Shown here: in pieces, positions 8,300 to 17,040 of the stretch
Position numbering within the stretch: the stretch's first letter is position 1
Layout of the letters: every line of letters begins with the position of its first letter
Source: an uncultured Algibacter sp.
GTDB lineage: Bacteria > Bacteroidota > Bacteroidia > Flavobacteriales > Flavobacteriaceae
DNA: 64,000 nt
NCBI RefSeq assembly: GCF_947495925.1
Contig: NZ_CANMAU010000006.1
Coordinates: forward strand, 191,001-255,000
Reading direction: 5' to 3'
Notes under the pieces: model-generated
Databases searched by the model: none
What the model was told of the DNA's origin: nothing
The model's input: only the letters and a program-made list of their open reading frames with translations
Translations under genes and position numbers: made by a program

Positions 8300-8812
8300 C
8301 TATAAGTTTGATTTTGGGTGCCTAACAGGAAATTCAATAACCTCCAGATTATCAATTTTTTTGCCATCAATAGTAAACCTTAGCATAGTTCTGGATTTAT
8401 GAAACCCATGTTTACCAGCAGCTCCAGGATTCATATGTATAAGGTTTAGTTTTTTATCGGGCATCACTTTTAAAATATGCGAATGGCCACAAATAAAAAT
8501 TCGGGGAGGGTTTTCTTTAATACCAGAGAGAACTCTCGGGTTATATTTAGGGGGATAACCTCCAATATGCGTCATCCAAACATCAACATCTTCACAGGTA
8601 AATCTATTGTGTTCAGGAAACTCTACTCTAACACTGGCGTCATCAATATTTCCATAAACACCTTTTAATGGTTTAAGGGCTTTAATAGCATCAGTAACCT
8701 TTAAACTACCAATATCGCCAGCGTGCCACACTTCATCAGCTTGTTTTACATATTTTAATATATCGGTATCTATGTAGCCATGGGTGTCAGAAAGTAGTAA
8801 TATTTTAGTCAT
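8300..8812 (-). CDS. YfcE/MJ0936-type metallophosphoesterase
   Basis: The 170-residue protein carries the full calcineurin-like metal-binding set of this small phosphodiesterase family: SDTHG (8-12), AGDIG (about 31-35), GNIDD (about 54-58), and GHSH (about 109-112), followed by MNPGAA. These coordinate a two-metal centre for phosphodiester cleavage. The natural substrate is unknown. It is cytosolic (no signal) and stands alone. A dispersed repeat lies just downstream of its stop. Confidence 0.92.
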   Translation of the reverse strand: MTKILLLSDTHGYIDTDILKYVKQADEVWHAGDIGSLKVTDAIKALKPLKGVYGNIDDASVRVEFPEHNRFTCEDVDVWMTHIGGYPPKYNPRVLSGIKENPPRIFICGHSHILKVMPDKKLNLIHMNPGAAGKHGFHKSRTMLRFTIDGKKIDNLEVIEFPVRHPKSNL

Positions 8813-8941
8813 TATAGGTCTAGCAAAATAAGAATGTAAAGTTATTGATTATTGTTTTAATTAGCTGGTGATGATGACCTGTTATTTGGAGAGTGGTTTG
8901 CTTGATTTTGTTAGAAAAATTATCGAACTTCGTTTAACGTA

Positions 8942-8972
8942 GGATATGAAACATTGAAACGATTTCATATCC
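8942..8972. promoter_or_regulatory. Inverted repeat upstream of AraC-type regulator
   Basis: GGATATGAAA (8942-8951) and TTTCATATCC (8963-8972) form a perfect 10-base inverted repeat with an 11-base spacer, about 100 bases before the AraC gene. There is no T run, so an operator is more likely than a terminator. Confidence 0.5.
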
Positions 8973-9074
8973 CAAAAGTTGTACTTAATATTTTTGACCC
9001 GAATAGACAAATTAATGAATCAACCGTATAACCAATCAGAACAATTATCTTTATAATATTGCGATAAAAATGAG

Positions 9075-9932
9075 ATGATATTAGACTATAAGACGATTGA
9101 TTTATTTGGCAAAATGATTTTTGAGACGATTGTTCTAAAACCTCCTTTTAAAAAGCCAAACCCCATGCCGAATGCGGCATGTTTCCTGTATATCATGAAG
9201 GGGGAATATGAATCGGTTTCTGAAGTGGAAAAAGTAAAAATTGAAGCTGAAGAGTCGCTTTTAATGAAGTGTGGTAACTATACGAGTAGGATGCTGCCTT
9301 CAAAATCCTCAGAGACATATCAAGCTTTAGCTGTTCATTTTTACCCTGAAGTCCTTTTAAAAATTTATGAAAATAAACTTCCTGATTTTCTAAAAGTAAA
9401 GAATAATTCAGATTTAAGAATGACGAAATTGAACAGTGATGCTTTAATTCATAAGTACATAGAAGACATTCTGTTTTACTTTAATAACCCTAATCTATTT
9501 AATGAGGAAATTTTGATTTTAAAGTTAAAAGAAATCATCTTGTTACTGAATCAAACTCAAAATGCCCCTGCAATTAGACAAGTTCTTTCTAACCTATTTA
9601 ATCCAAACTCTTATTCTTTTCGAGAGATCATAGAAGCACATTATTATTCTAATACCACCCTTGACGAATTGGCTCAGCTTAATAATCAAAGTCTATCTAC
9701 ATTCAAGCGAGAATTCAAAAAACTATACAGCGTTTCTCCTGCAAGCTACTTAAGGGATAAGAAACTTGAAAGATCGATAGAGCTATTGACATCTACAGAC
9801 TTAAGAGCAACAGATATTGCTTATGAATGTGGGTTCGCTAACGTGTCGCATTTTTCTAAAACATTTAAACAAAAATACGGTGTCTCACCTTCTAACTACA
9901 AGATGACCCATTTGGGAAATTCATTGAACTAA
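9075..9932 (+). CDS. AraC-family transcriptional regulator
   Basis: The 285-residue cytosolic protein has an N-terminal ligand-sensing half (cupin-like, about 1-170) and a C-terminal pair of AraC helix-turn-helix motifs (about 195-280: STTLDELAQLNNQSLSTFKREF and ATDIAYECGFANVSHFSKTFKQKYGVSPSNYK). This is a standard single-effector activator layout. It sits 67 bases before the SDR gene and on the same strand, so it probably controls the SDR-lipoprotein pair. The effector is unknown. The start is the ATG at 9075, the first in frame. Confidence 0.92.
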   Translation: MILDYKTIDLFGKMIFETIVLKPPFKKPNPMPNAACFLYIMKGEYESVSEVEKVKIEAEESLLMKCGNYTSRMLPSKSSETYQALAVHFYPEVLLKIYENKLPDFLKVKNNSDLRMTKLNSDALIHKYIEDILFYFNNPNLFNEEILILKLKEIILLLNQTQNAPAIRQVLSNLFNPNSYSFREIIEAHYYSNTTLDELAQLNNQSLSTFKREFKKLYSVSPASYLRDKKLERSIELLTSTDLRATDIAYECGFANVSHFSKTFKQKYGVSPSNYKMTHLGNSLN

Positions 9933-9999
9933 CAGTAAAACATTTTCCTTTTTGCTATGCTGACCTTTGTATTATTAATTAATACTAAAAAGCAAAAAG

Positions 10000-10869
10000 A
10001 TGAAAAAAGTACTTATTACAGGTTCAAGTAGCGGGTTTGGTTATCTGACCACTCTCACCCTTGCTCGAAAAGGATACAAAGTTTGGGCAACCATGAGAGA
10101 TCCCAATGGTAAAAACTATGAGAAAAGAAAAGAATTTGAAGTATTAGCTAAAGATGAAAACTTAGCCATTACTGTCGCTGAACTTGATGTTACGAGTGAT
10201 GTTTCTGTAAAAGAATTAACTACAAAAATCACACGAGAAGATGGAAGCCTTGATGCGCTGATAAACAATGCCGGTGTTATGTATGTAGGCATAACAGAAG
10301 CATATAGTTTAGAACAAGTTCAAGAGCAATTTGACACCAATTTCTTTGGAGTTCTAAGAACAACTAAGGCTTTCCTTCCTTTAATTAAGAAATCAATGGA
10401 TGGGGTTATTATCAATATTTCCTCTTTAGCAGGTCGTTTGGTATTCCCTTACTTTGGAGTTTACTGCGCTAGTAAATTTGCCTTAGAAGCATACACCGAA
10501 TCCCTCCGATATGAGCTAAAACCATTAAGTGTGGATGTGTCTATTTTGGAGCCCGGTCCATTTCCTACCAGCTTATTGCATAGCGGACCTAAAGAAGATG
10601 ATGAAACGGCTCTTGATACTTATGGGGAGATGCGTATGGTTCCTTCAGCAATGCTTCAAAGCTTTGGAGAACTTTTCAAAAGTGATGACGCACCTAACCC
10701 TCAAGAAATAGCAGATTCTGTATTAGAGGTTCTTCAAACCGAGAAAGGAAAAAGACCAATCAGAAAAGTTACAGGGATTGATTACGGGACAAATGAATTG
10801 AATAATAGCATTGGTCGAATTCAAGAGAACCATGTTAAAAACAACCTCCAGATGGGGCATTTAATTTAA
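10000..10869 (+). CDS. Short-chain dehydrogenase/reductase (SDR)
   Basis: A classical SDR of 289 residues. The nucleotide-binding motif TGSSSGFG is at 7-14, NNAG at 89-92, catalytic Ser at about 142 (NISSLAG), and YxxxK at 155-159 (YCASK). It should oxidise or reduce an alcohol/carbonyl substrate using NAD(P)(H). The region around residues 31-45 (ATMRDPNGKNYEK) suggests NADP preference, which is weak evidence. The stop lies 4 bases before the next ATG, so the SDR and the lipoprotein are co-transcribed, likely under the AraC regulator upstream. Confidence 0.92.
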   Translation: MKKVLITGSSSGFGYLTTLTLARKGYKVWATMRDPNGKNYEKRKEFEVLAKDENLAITVAELDVTSDVSVKELTTKITREDGSLDALINNAGVMYVGITEAYSLEQVQEQFDTNFFGVLRTTKAFLPLIKKSMDGVIINISSLAGRLVFPYFGVYCASKFALEAYTESLRYELKPLSVDVSILEPGPFPTSLLHSGPKEDDETALDTYGEMRMVPSAMLQSFGELFKSDDAPNPQEIADSVLEVLQTEKGKRPIRKVTGIDYGTNELNNSIGRIQENHVKNNLQMGHLI

Positions 10870-10873
10870 AAAA

Positions 10874-11620
10874 ATGAAAAGGATAACAACAATTATAATG
10901 GGGACTTTGATGATGTTCTCATGTAGTTCAATAAAAGAAAGATCTAACACTCAAAACACAAATAATATGGAGAAGAAGAAGGAAGAAATCGTAAACGTCG
11001 CATTGATGTATATCAAAGATGGTGAAGAGCAACGCTTTGACGAGTATAAAAAGAAAGGTGGAACAATTCTAGAAAGTTATGGCGGAAAAATAGAGCGGGT
11101 AATTAAACCAACTATGTTAGCGGAAGGTGAACTAGATATACCTGATGAAATTCACTTCGCATCTTATCCTAGTATTGAAGTATTTAATAAATTCAACGAA
11201 GATCCTGAGTTTATTAAAATTAGAGAAGAGTATGCAATACCAGCATTAGAGGATATTTCTATATTCACTAGCCGTAATACTGATTTTGAATTCGAGAAAG
11301 AATCAGGTGATACATCAAAAACATATGGGGTAGCACTTATCTATTTTGATGAGAGAGAAGCGGCTGTGAAGGAGTTTGAGGAATATCATGATGAAGTTTG
11401 TGAAATCATGCCTGAATTTGGAACACACTTTGAACGATTCGTTGCCCCATTTCAATCTAAAGGAACAGTAGAAAAACCTGATGAAATACATCGTTTCTAC
11501 TTCGACTCCATGGAAGGACTCCAACAAATGGGAACAGATGAGAGAATGAAGGCACTTTTCCCAAAAAGAGATGCTTCACTTAAAAATCTATACTTTTTCA
11601 TCGGTGAGGCTACATTGTAG
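10874..11620 (+). CDS. Lipoprotein with two tandem dimeric alpha-beta barrel-like domains
   Basis: The signal ends in a lipobox (MMFSC, Cys17), so this should be a lipid-anchored periplasmic or surface protein. After a polar linker two related halves follow: about 40-140 (VNVALMYIKDGEEQRFDEYKK, then IPDEIHFASYPSIEVFNKF) and about 148-248 (YGVALIYFDEREAAVKEFEEYHDE, then KPDEIHRFYFDSMEGLQQM). Each looks like a DUF1330/EthD-type ferredoxin-like domain, so the protein is an internal duplication that may fold as a pseudo-dimer. Such domains are usually cytosolic, which makes the lipid anchor odd. Function is unknown; the pairing with an SDR hints at small-molecule chemistry. Confidence 0.8.
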   Translation: MKRITTIIMGTLMMFSCSSIKERSNTQNTNNMEKKKEEIVNVALMYIKDGEEQRFDEYKKKGGTILESYGGKIERVIKPTMLAEGELDIPDEIHFASYPSIEVFNKFNEDPEFIKIREEYAIPALEDISIFTSRNTDFEFEKESGDTSKTYGVALIYFDEREAAVKEFEEYHDEVCEIMPEFGTHFERFVAPFQSKGTVEKPDEIHRFYFDSMEGLQQMGTDERMKALFPKRDASLKNLYFFIGEATL

Positions 11621-11670
11621 AACCTAAAAAATAATTAAAAACTACGTACAGCAAAGTGTATAAGTAACAG

Positions 11671-11702
11671 CGGTTTGGGAGTGGTCCCGAACCGTTTTTT
11701 CG
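11671..11702 (+). terminator. Terminator of the AraC-SDR-lipoprotein unit
   Basis: The stem CGGTTTGGG / CCCGAACCG around a short loop is followed by TTTTTTCG. It is the most GC-rich terminator in the window. Confidence 0.88.
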
Positions 11703-11835
11703 TTTAATTCAATATCTTGCAGCTCAATATAAAAGTGTATTTTACCCGCTACTATTCATACACAGAACGTTAACCGAGCCATCCTTAAAAAGGAAAGCAG
11801 ATCCATGTATTTCCTGTAGTCTGCAAATAGTTGCG
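11703..11835. other. Non-coding stretch before repeat copy B
   Basis: No ORF is seen. A short inverted pair (GCAGA / TCTGC near 11807-11825) is present. The tone of the sequence suggests it belongs to the flank of the dispersed repeat. Confidence 0.4.
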
Positions 11836-11995
11836 TTAGGGATTGTATAGGAAATCCTTTTTGTGCTCATCTATCATTTTAATTAAGCACAATTATGAAG
11901 TAAACAAAACCTGTTGTGGTATGCAGAAACAAGGTTAGCATAAAAAGATTGCAACGAAAAGCCCGACCTGATCCTGAGCTAAATTCAGGATCGGG
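11836..11995 (+). repeat. Dispersed bipartite repeat, copy B
   Basis: TTAGGGATTG (11836-11845) is followed by about 110 bases of unique sequence, then AAAGCCCGACCTGATCCTGA and CTAAATTCAGGAT. The end box is shared with copy A over about 34 bases with a single difference, in the opposite orientation. The inner box carries a hairpin (GATCCTGA / TCAGGATC). No coding frame crosses it. Confidence 0.7.
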
Positions 11996-12058
11996 TAACC
12001 CCCATATTTTTTAATATTTAATTAAGATTATTGATGTATGGGTAATCGCAAATCTCGC

Positions 12059-12066
12059 TATCTTTG
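12059..12066 (+). promoter_or_regulatory. -7 element (TATCTTTG) before truA
   Basis: A TAnnTTTG match lies 26 bases before the TTG start of truA. A TTG at 12031 is further than the usual spacing. Confidence 0.45.
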
Positions 12067-12092
12067 TGTTCTTATAAAACGGTACAAATAGG

Positions 12093-12836
12093 TTGCGATA
12101 TTTTATAGAATTGGCTTATAACGGGAAATTATACCATGGGTGGCAGAACCAACCTAATGCTATTTCTGTTCAGGAAGTTATTGAAAACGCATTGTCTACC
12201 ATACTTAATGAAACTGTTAGTGTAATGGGAGCTGGCAGAACAGATGCTGGAGTACATGCCTCTCAAATGTTTGCTCATTTTGATACCGATATTAATTTAA
12301 GTCAGTCTAATCTAGTTTTTAAGTTGAACTCGTTTTTACCTTCAGATATTGCTATACAAGAAATATTTAATGTAAAACCAGAAGCGCATACGCGTTTTGA
12401 TGCTTTAAGCAGAACTTATGTTTACCGAATAGGCTTAGTGAAAAATGTTTTTAATTTTGAAAACACTTATTTTGTGAAACAGAATTTGGACGTTAACAAA
12501 ATGAATGAGGCTGCCAAGATATTATTTGAGTATAAAGATTTTCAATGTTTTTCAAAAAGTAATACCGACGTAAAAACGTATTATTGTGATATCATGAAGG
12601 CGGAATGGTTTTTTAAAGCAGATGAGCTTCATTTTGAAATTAAAGCCAATCGTTTTTTGAGAAATATGGTTCGAGCCATTGTAGGTACCATGATTAATAT
12701 TGGTCTTGGTAAAATTAAAGTTGAGGAGTTGCATCAAATTATTCAATCTAAAAGTAGAAGTGAAGCAGGGTTTTCTGTGCCAGCGCATGGGTTGTACTTA
12801 ACAAAAATTGAATACCCAGAAGAGATAAGACTATAG
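12093..12836 (+). CDS. truA: tRNA pseudouridine(38-40) synthase TruA
   Basis: TruA turns uridines 38-40 of many tRNAs into pseudouridine. The start is a TTG at 12093, chosen because the product then begins MRYFIELAYNGKLYHGWQ, the conserved N terminus of the family, and no ATG is nearby. The catalytic Asp51 lies in GAGRTDAGVHA. The second half carries FLRNMVRAIVGTMINIGLGK, also conserved. Length 247 is normal. Its TAG stop directly abuts the ATG of the ABC exporter, so translation is likely coupled. Confidence 0.96.
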   Translation: MRYFIELAYNGKLYHGWQNQPNAISVQEVIENALSTILNETVSVMGAGRTDAGVHASQMFAHFDTDINLSQSNLVFKLNSFLPSDIAIQEIFNVKPEAHTRFDALSRTYVYRIGLVKNVFNFENTYFVKQNLDVNKMNEAAKILFEYKDFQCFSKSNTDVKTYYCDIMKAEWFFKADELHFEIKANRFLRNMVRAIVGTMINIGLGKIKVEELHQIIQSKSRSEAGFSVPAHGLYLTKIEYPEEIRL

Positions 12837-14603
12837 ATGAGTAAAGGAAAAGAAAGTATTTTTGATTTTAAGCTTTTTAGGCGCCTATTTGAATATATAA
12901 AGCCTTATAAGTTTGTGTTTTTTGGCTTAATCGTTCTTGTGGTTATACTTGCGGTATTCAGTGTGGCTACACCCAAAATCACACAATTTGCCATTGACGA
13001 CAGTATTGCCAAACAAGAAGCTAAAGACTTTTTGTTTTATATCATGCTTATGCTTGGTGTTTTAATTTTGCAAACTTTTTTTCAGTTACTCTTTATTTAT
13101 TACGCTACATGGCTAGGTCAAAATTTGGTCATGGATGTTAGAGTAAAACTTTTCGATCATTTGCTTAAGTTTAAAATGAAGTATTATGATAATTCATCAG
13201 TGGGTGTACTCATCACTAGGGCAGTAACCGATATGGAACGTATTGCTGATATTTTTGGACAAGGTTTGTTTATGATTGTTCGAGATTTGTTAACCATGTC
13301 TGTCGTATTTGGAGTCATGGTTTATACCAATGTGAAGTTGAGCTTAATTGTGTTTTTAATGCTTCCAGTATTGCTTTATGCTACGCGTGTTTTTCAAAAA
13401 TATATGAAAAAAGCTTTTGAAGAGGTGCGTACAGAAGTTTCCAATTTAAACTCGTTTGTACAAGAGCGATTAACGGGTATGAAGATATTACAGTTGTTTA
13501 CACGCGAATCTGTTGAATCAAACAACTTTAAAACTATTAATGAGCGCCATAAAAAAGGTTGGTTAAAAACGGTTTGGTATAATTCTATTTTCTTTCCATT
13601 GGCCGATTTGTCCTCATCGATTACTATTGGTTTAGTCGCTTGGTATGGTGGTTTAAATGTAGTTTTAGAAGGGAGTGTTACGCAAGGAGTGCTTGTATCT
13701 TTTATTATGTTTATCCCAATGCTATTTAGACCACTACGACAAATTGCAGATAAGTTTAATACCCTACAAATGGGAATGGTGGCAGCTAATAGAGTGTTTA
13801 AAGTGATTGATACAACATCGCAAATTGATGATCATGGTAAATATGTTGCTGAGCACTTTAAAGGCGATATTTCATTTGAAAACGTGTATTTTAATTATGT
13901 AGATGATGAACCTGTGCTAAAAGGGATTTCTTTTGATGTGAAAGCAGGAGAAACCGTTGCCATTGTTGGAGCCACCGGAGCTGGGAAATCTACAATTATT
14001 AATTTATTGAATCGTTTTTATGAAATTAATGATGGTACGATTTCTGTTGATGGTGTTAATATTAAAGATGTTACTCTAGGATCATTACGAACCCAAATTG
14101 CTGTTGTATTGCAAGATGTATTCTTATTTGCAGATACTATTTTAAATAATATAACGCTTAATCATCCCGAAATAACAGAAGAACAGGTTCAAGAAGCCGC
14201 GAAAGATATTGGTATTCATGATTTTATTATGACTTTGCCTAATGGGTATCATTATAATGTAAAAGAGCGAGGCGTTATGTTGTCTTCGGGTCAGCGTCAA
14301 CTCATTTCTTTTTTGAGGGCATATGTAACGAATCCTAGTATTTTGGTGCTAGATGAAGCTACGTCTTCTGTAGATTCGTATTCTGAACAGCTTATTCAAA
14401 ATGCCACTGATAAGATTACTAAAGGCAGGACTTCAATTGTTATTGCGCATCGTTTGGCTACTATTAAAAAAGCGGATAAAATTATAGTTATGGATGCTGG
14501 TGAAATAGTAGAACAAGGTACCCACAATGAGTTACTCAAAAAGGCTGATGGCTATTATAAAAACTTATACGAAGTTCAGTTTTTACAAGAGGAAGTGGCT
14601 TAG
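12837..14603 (+). CDS. MsbA-like ABC exporter (fused permease and ATPase)
   Basis: A 588-residue half-transporter that should dimerise. Six membrane helices occupy about 1-320. The ATPase follows: Walker A GATGAGKST (about 378-386), a signature variant LSSGQRQL (about 481-488), Walker B ILVLDEATSSVD (about 501-512) and the switch His in IAHRLATI. It belongs to the lipid/multidrug exporter group (MsbA, LmrA, YheI types); the cargo cannot be told. It starts the base after truA and overlaps the convergent cdaA gene by four bases at its 3' end. Confidence 0.93.
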   Translation: MSKGKESIFDFKLFRRLFEYIKPYKFVFFGLIVLVVILAVFSVATPKITQFAIDDSIAKQEAKDFLFYIMLMLGVLILQTFFQLLFIYYATWLGQNLVMDVRVKLFDHLLKFKMKYYDNSSVGVLITRAVTDMERIADIFGQGLFMIVRDLLTMSVVFGVMVYTNVKLSLIVFLMLPVLLYATRVFQKYMKKAFEEVRTEVSNLNSFVQERLTGMKILQLFTRESVESNNFKTINERHKKGWLKTVWYNSIFFPLADLSSSITIGLVAWYGGLNVVLEGSVTQGVLVSFIMFIPMLFRPLRQIADKFNTLQMGMVAANRVFKVIDTTSQIDDHGKYVAEHFKGDISFENVYFNYVDDEPVLKGISFDVKAGETVAIVGATGAGKSTIINLLNRFYEINDGTISVDGVNIKDVTLGSLRTQIAVVLQDVFLFADTILNNITLNHPEITEEQVQEAAKDIGIHDFIMTLPNGYHYNVKERGVMLSSGQRQLISFLRAYVTNPSILVLDEATSSVDSYSEQLIQNATDKITKGRTSIVIAHRLATIKKADKIIVMDAGEIVEQGTHNELLKKADGYYKNLYEVQFLQEEVA

Positions 14604-15385
14604 GCTAAATCTTTTTTAATTATTGTACTTAGCTCATTAGTGTCTTCAAAAACAACAAACTCACCGTCCTTAAAGTAAGAAATATGTCCAGTTTCTTCGC
14701 TTACTACTAAAGCTAAGGCATCTGTTTTTTCTGTAACCCCTATAGCTGCTCTATGCCTTAAACCAAAACGTTGAGGAATACTCTTTTCATTATTTACAGG
14801 CAGAATAACACGTGTTGCCTTAACAATGTTGTTGCTAACAATTATAGCACCATCATGAAGGGGACTATTTTTAAAAAAGATACTTTCTATAATGGGTTGA
14901 GTGACTTTAATATTCATTTCATCACCTGAATCTGATAAAAAATCGAGGTTGTTGTTTCGTTCAAAAACAATTAGTGCACCAGTTTTGGACATAGACATTT
15001 TATTGCAGGCAGAAATCACGGCATCAACATCGGTTTCGTCAGCAGATTCTGTTTTTAAGAAATTAATTTGTTGCAAAAATTTACGACGTCGGCCAAAATT
15101 TGTTGACCCTACCATGAGTAAAAATTTTCGAATTTCCGGCTGAAAAACAACTATTAAAGCAATAATACCAACTTTCATAAATCCGCCAAAAATACCAGTG
15201 AGCAGCTCCATGTTAAGAAAGTCTGTTAATCTCCAAGCGCCATAAATAATTATTATACCAATAAAAATATTTATGGCTACAGTACCTTTAATCAGCCTGT
15301 AAACATAATAAAGCAGCAGGGCTACTAAAATGACATCAATTATATCTACAACGGTAAATTTTAAAAGGTCTTGAAAAATATCCAA
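14600..15385 (-). CDS. cdaA: Diadenylate cyclase CdaA (c-di-AMP synthase)
   Basis: CdaA makes the second messenger c-di-AMP from two ATP. Three membrane helices occupy about 10-30, 36-56 and 62-82. The DAC domain follows with DGA at 178-180 (SPLHDGAIIV) and GLRHRAAIGVTE at 208-219, both intact, so it should be active. It is the last gene of a minus-strand unit folP - lipoprotein - cdaA. Linkage to folP, rather than to glmM as in Firmicutes, is as I recall the Bacteroidota arrangement. c-di-AMP usually controls osmolyte and potassium balance; targets are not in this window. Confidence 0.95.
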   Translation of the reverse strand: MDIFQDLLKFTVVDIIDVILVALLLYYVYRLIKGTVAINIFIGIIIIYGAWRLTDFLNMELLTGIFGGFMKVGIIALIVVFQPEIRKFLLMVGSTNFGRRRKFLQQINFLKTESADETDVDAVISACNKMSMSKTGALIVFERNNNLDFLSDSGDEMNIKVTQPIIESIFFKNSPLHDGAIIVSNNIVKATRVILPVNNEKSIPQRFGLRHRAAIGVTEKTDALALVVSEETGHISYFKDGEFVVFEDTNELSTIIKKDLA

Positions 15386-15420
15386 TGGAAGTGGGTTTTT
15401 GTAAATTTAAGAAAATAAGC

Positions 15421-16107
15421 TTAATCTGAAATAAATTCTATATCCGTAATAGATAGTTTTTCTGATGGCAGGTCTGCGACAAGCGATTTCATGCTAATAT
15501 AGTTTTGAAAGGTAATGCCGGAATTAAAACTTAGCGAGATATTTAAATCATTATTTAATCTTTTTGTCAAAGTAATTAAATCGTTTTTAATGTTTTTAAT
15601 ATTAGAATGTATTGGATCTTCATTATCTGGAAATGATTTAATTTGAATGTCATTTTCAGTATTAAAATAAATAATGAAATTGTGTTTTTTATTGAAAATT
15701 TCATCTCCAACTAAAGGGATAATACTTGCATTTTTATAGACTGAATTTGTAAATTCAAAAAAACCTAGGTTTTGCTTACTGGTATCGTTACAGGTAAAAT
15801 AGTTTTTAGCATTTTCGTTTTTATGACTAGAATTACCTTTTTTCTCTTGCAAATACTGAATATGTGGAATCACTTGTTTTAGCGTTAATCGTTTATCAAC
15901 GTTTATTAACCAATTGGTTGTGCTAATTAGGTTTCTTCTATTAAGCTCTACACTATCCCTTAAGGTTTCATCATAAAACAGATAAGCTGCAGAAACATCA
16001 TTTATTTCTGTAACCTTAGAATTACTAATTTCGGGCAACTGAACAGCTTTATCTTCTCCGCAGGAAATAAGGCAAATAAAGATAATGGATAAAAAGAGGT
16101 TTTTCAT
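15421..16107 (-). CDS. Lipoprotein of unknown function between folP and cdaA
   Basis: The tracked ORF starts at 16155 inside folP, but the ATG at 16107 gives a proper lipoprotein signal (MKNLFLSIIFICLISC, Cys16), so I use it. The 228-residue protein then shows a mixed alpha/beta pattern with no domain I recognise. It contains an internal DSVELNRRNLISTTNWLINVDKR segment and a C-terminal ELSITDIEFISD-like tail. It lies 16 bases after folP and 35 bases before cdaA on the same strand, so it is co-transcribed with both. A link to the CdaA membrane complex is possible but only by position. Confidence 0.72.
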   Translation of the reverse strand: MKNLFLSIIFICLISCGEDKAVQLPEISNSKVTEINDVSAAYLFYDETLRDSVELNRRNLISTTNWLINVDKRLTLKQVIPHIQYLQEKKGNSSHKNENAKNYFTCNDTSKQNLGFFEFTNSVYKNASIIPLVGDEIFNKKHNFIIYFNTENDIQIKSFPDNEDPIHSNIKNIKNDLITLTKRLNNDLNISLSFNSGITFQNYISMKSLVADLPSEKLSITDIEFISD

Positions 16108-16123
16108 AATATTTAAGCAACAA

Positions 16124-16948
16124 CTAACTTTTGAGAGATTCAACAAGTTTAACACATTCCACAGCTTCTTTTACATCATGAACACGTAAAATAGAGGCTC
16201 CTTTTTGTAGGGCGATAGTATTTAATACCGAGGTGCCATTTAATGCTTCTTGCGCTGTAGTTTTTAATGTTTTGTATATCATTGATTTTCTGGAAACTCC
16301 AATTAGCAAGGGTTTTTCAATCATTTTAAAAAGCTCTAATTTATTTAAGAGTTCATAATTCTGATCTAAAGTTTTTGCAAACCCAAATCCAGGGTCAATG
16401 AGCATATCAATGACTCCCAAAGCTTTGGCAGCTGCTATGCGTTCCGAAAAATAGTATAATACATCTTTTACTAAATCATCATATGTAGTTTGTTGCTGCA
16501 TGTTTTGAGGTGTTCCTCTCATGTGCATCATAATATACGGGACTTGCAACTTTGCAATAGTTGGCAGCATATTGTCATCAAGTAAACCGGCCGAAATATC
16601 ATTTATCATCGCTGCTCCAGCTTCTATACATTGCTTAGCAACTTCACTTCTAAACGTATCAATAGAGAGAATCGTTTCAGGGAATTCTTTTAGAACTAAG
16701 TCTACAATTGGAAGTATTCGTTTCAGTTCGTCATTTTCACTAACATGATCTGCATTAGGCCGGGAACTATAAGCACCTACATCAATAAAAGTAGCCCCTT
16801 TTGTTAGCATATTTTCAACGTGATGCAGAACTTCTTTTTCATTTTTATAGGTACCAACATCATAAAAGGAATCTGGGGTGATATTTAAAATCCCCATAAT
16901 CTTAGGAAATGCTAAATCAATGAGTTTGCCTTTACAATTTATAGTCAT
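16124..16948 (-). CDS. folP: Dihydropteroate synthase
   Basis: FolP joins p-aminobenzoate to dihydropterin pyrophosphate in folate synthesis and is the sulfonamide target. The pterin-binding signature IMGILNITPDSFYDVG is at about 18-33, followed by GATFIDVGAYSSRP, SIDTFRSEVA, MINDISAG, and IDPGFGFAKT. Length 274 is normal for the TIM-barrel family. It is the first gene of the folP-lipoprotein-cdaA unit and is divergent from the DUF1599 gene. Confidence 0.96.
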   Translation of the reverse strand: MTINCKGKLIDLAFPKIMGILNITPDSFYDVGTYKNEKEVLHHVENMLTKGATFIDVGAYSSRPNADHVSENDELKRILPIVDLVLKEFPETILSIDTFRSEVAKQCIEAGAAMINDISAGLLDDNMLPTIAKLQVPYIMMHMRGTPQNMQQQTTYDDLVKDVLYYFSERIAAAKALGVIDMLIDPGFGFAKTLDQNYELLNKLELFKMIEKPLLIGVSRKSMIYKTLKTTAQEALNGTSVLNTIALQKGASILRVHDVKEAVECVKLVESLKS

Positions 16949-17040
16949 TTACACAGTTTTCTAAGGTGTTGGTACATAGTTTAAAACTTTAAACCATAAA
17001 CCTTGAAGGTTTTGATTATTTATGCGAAATTTACGCAAAA

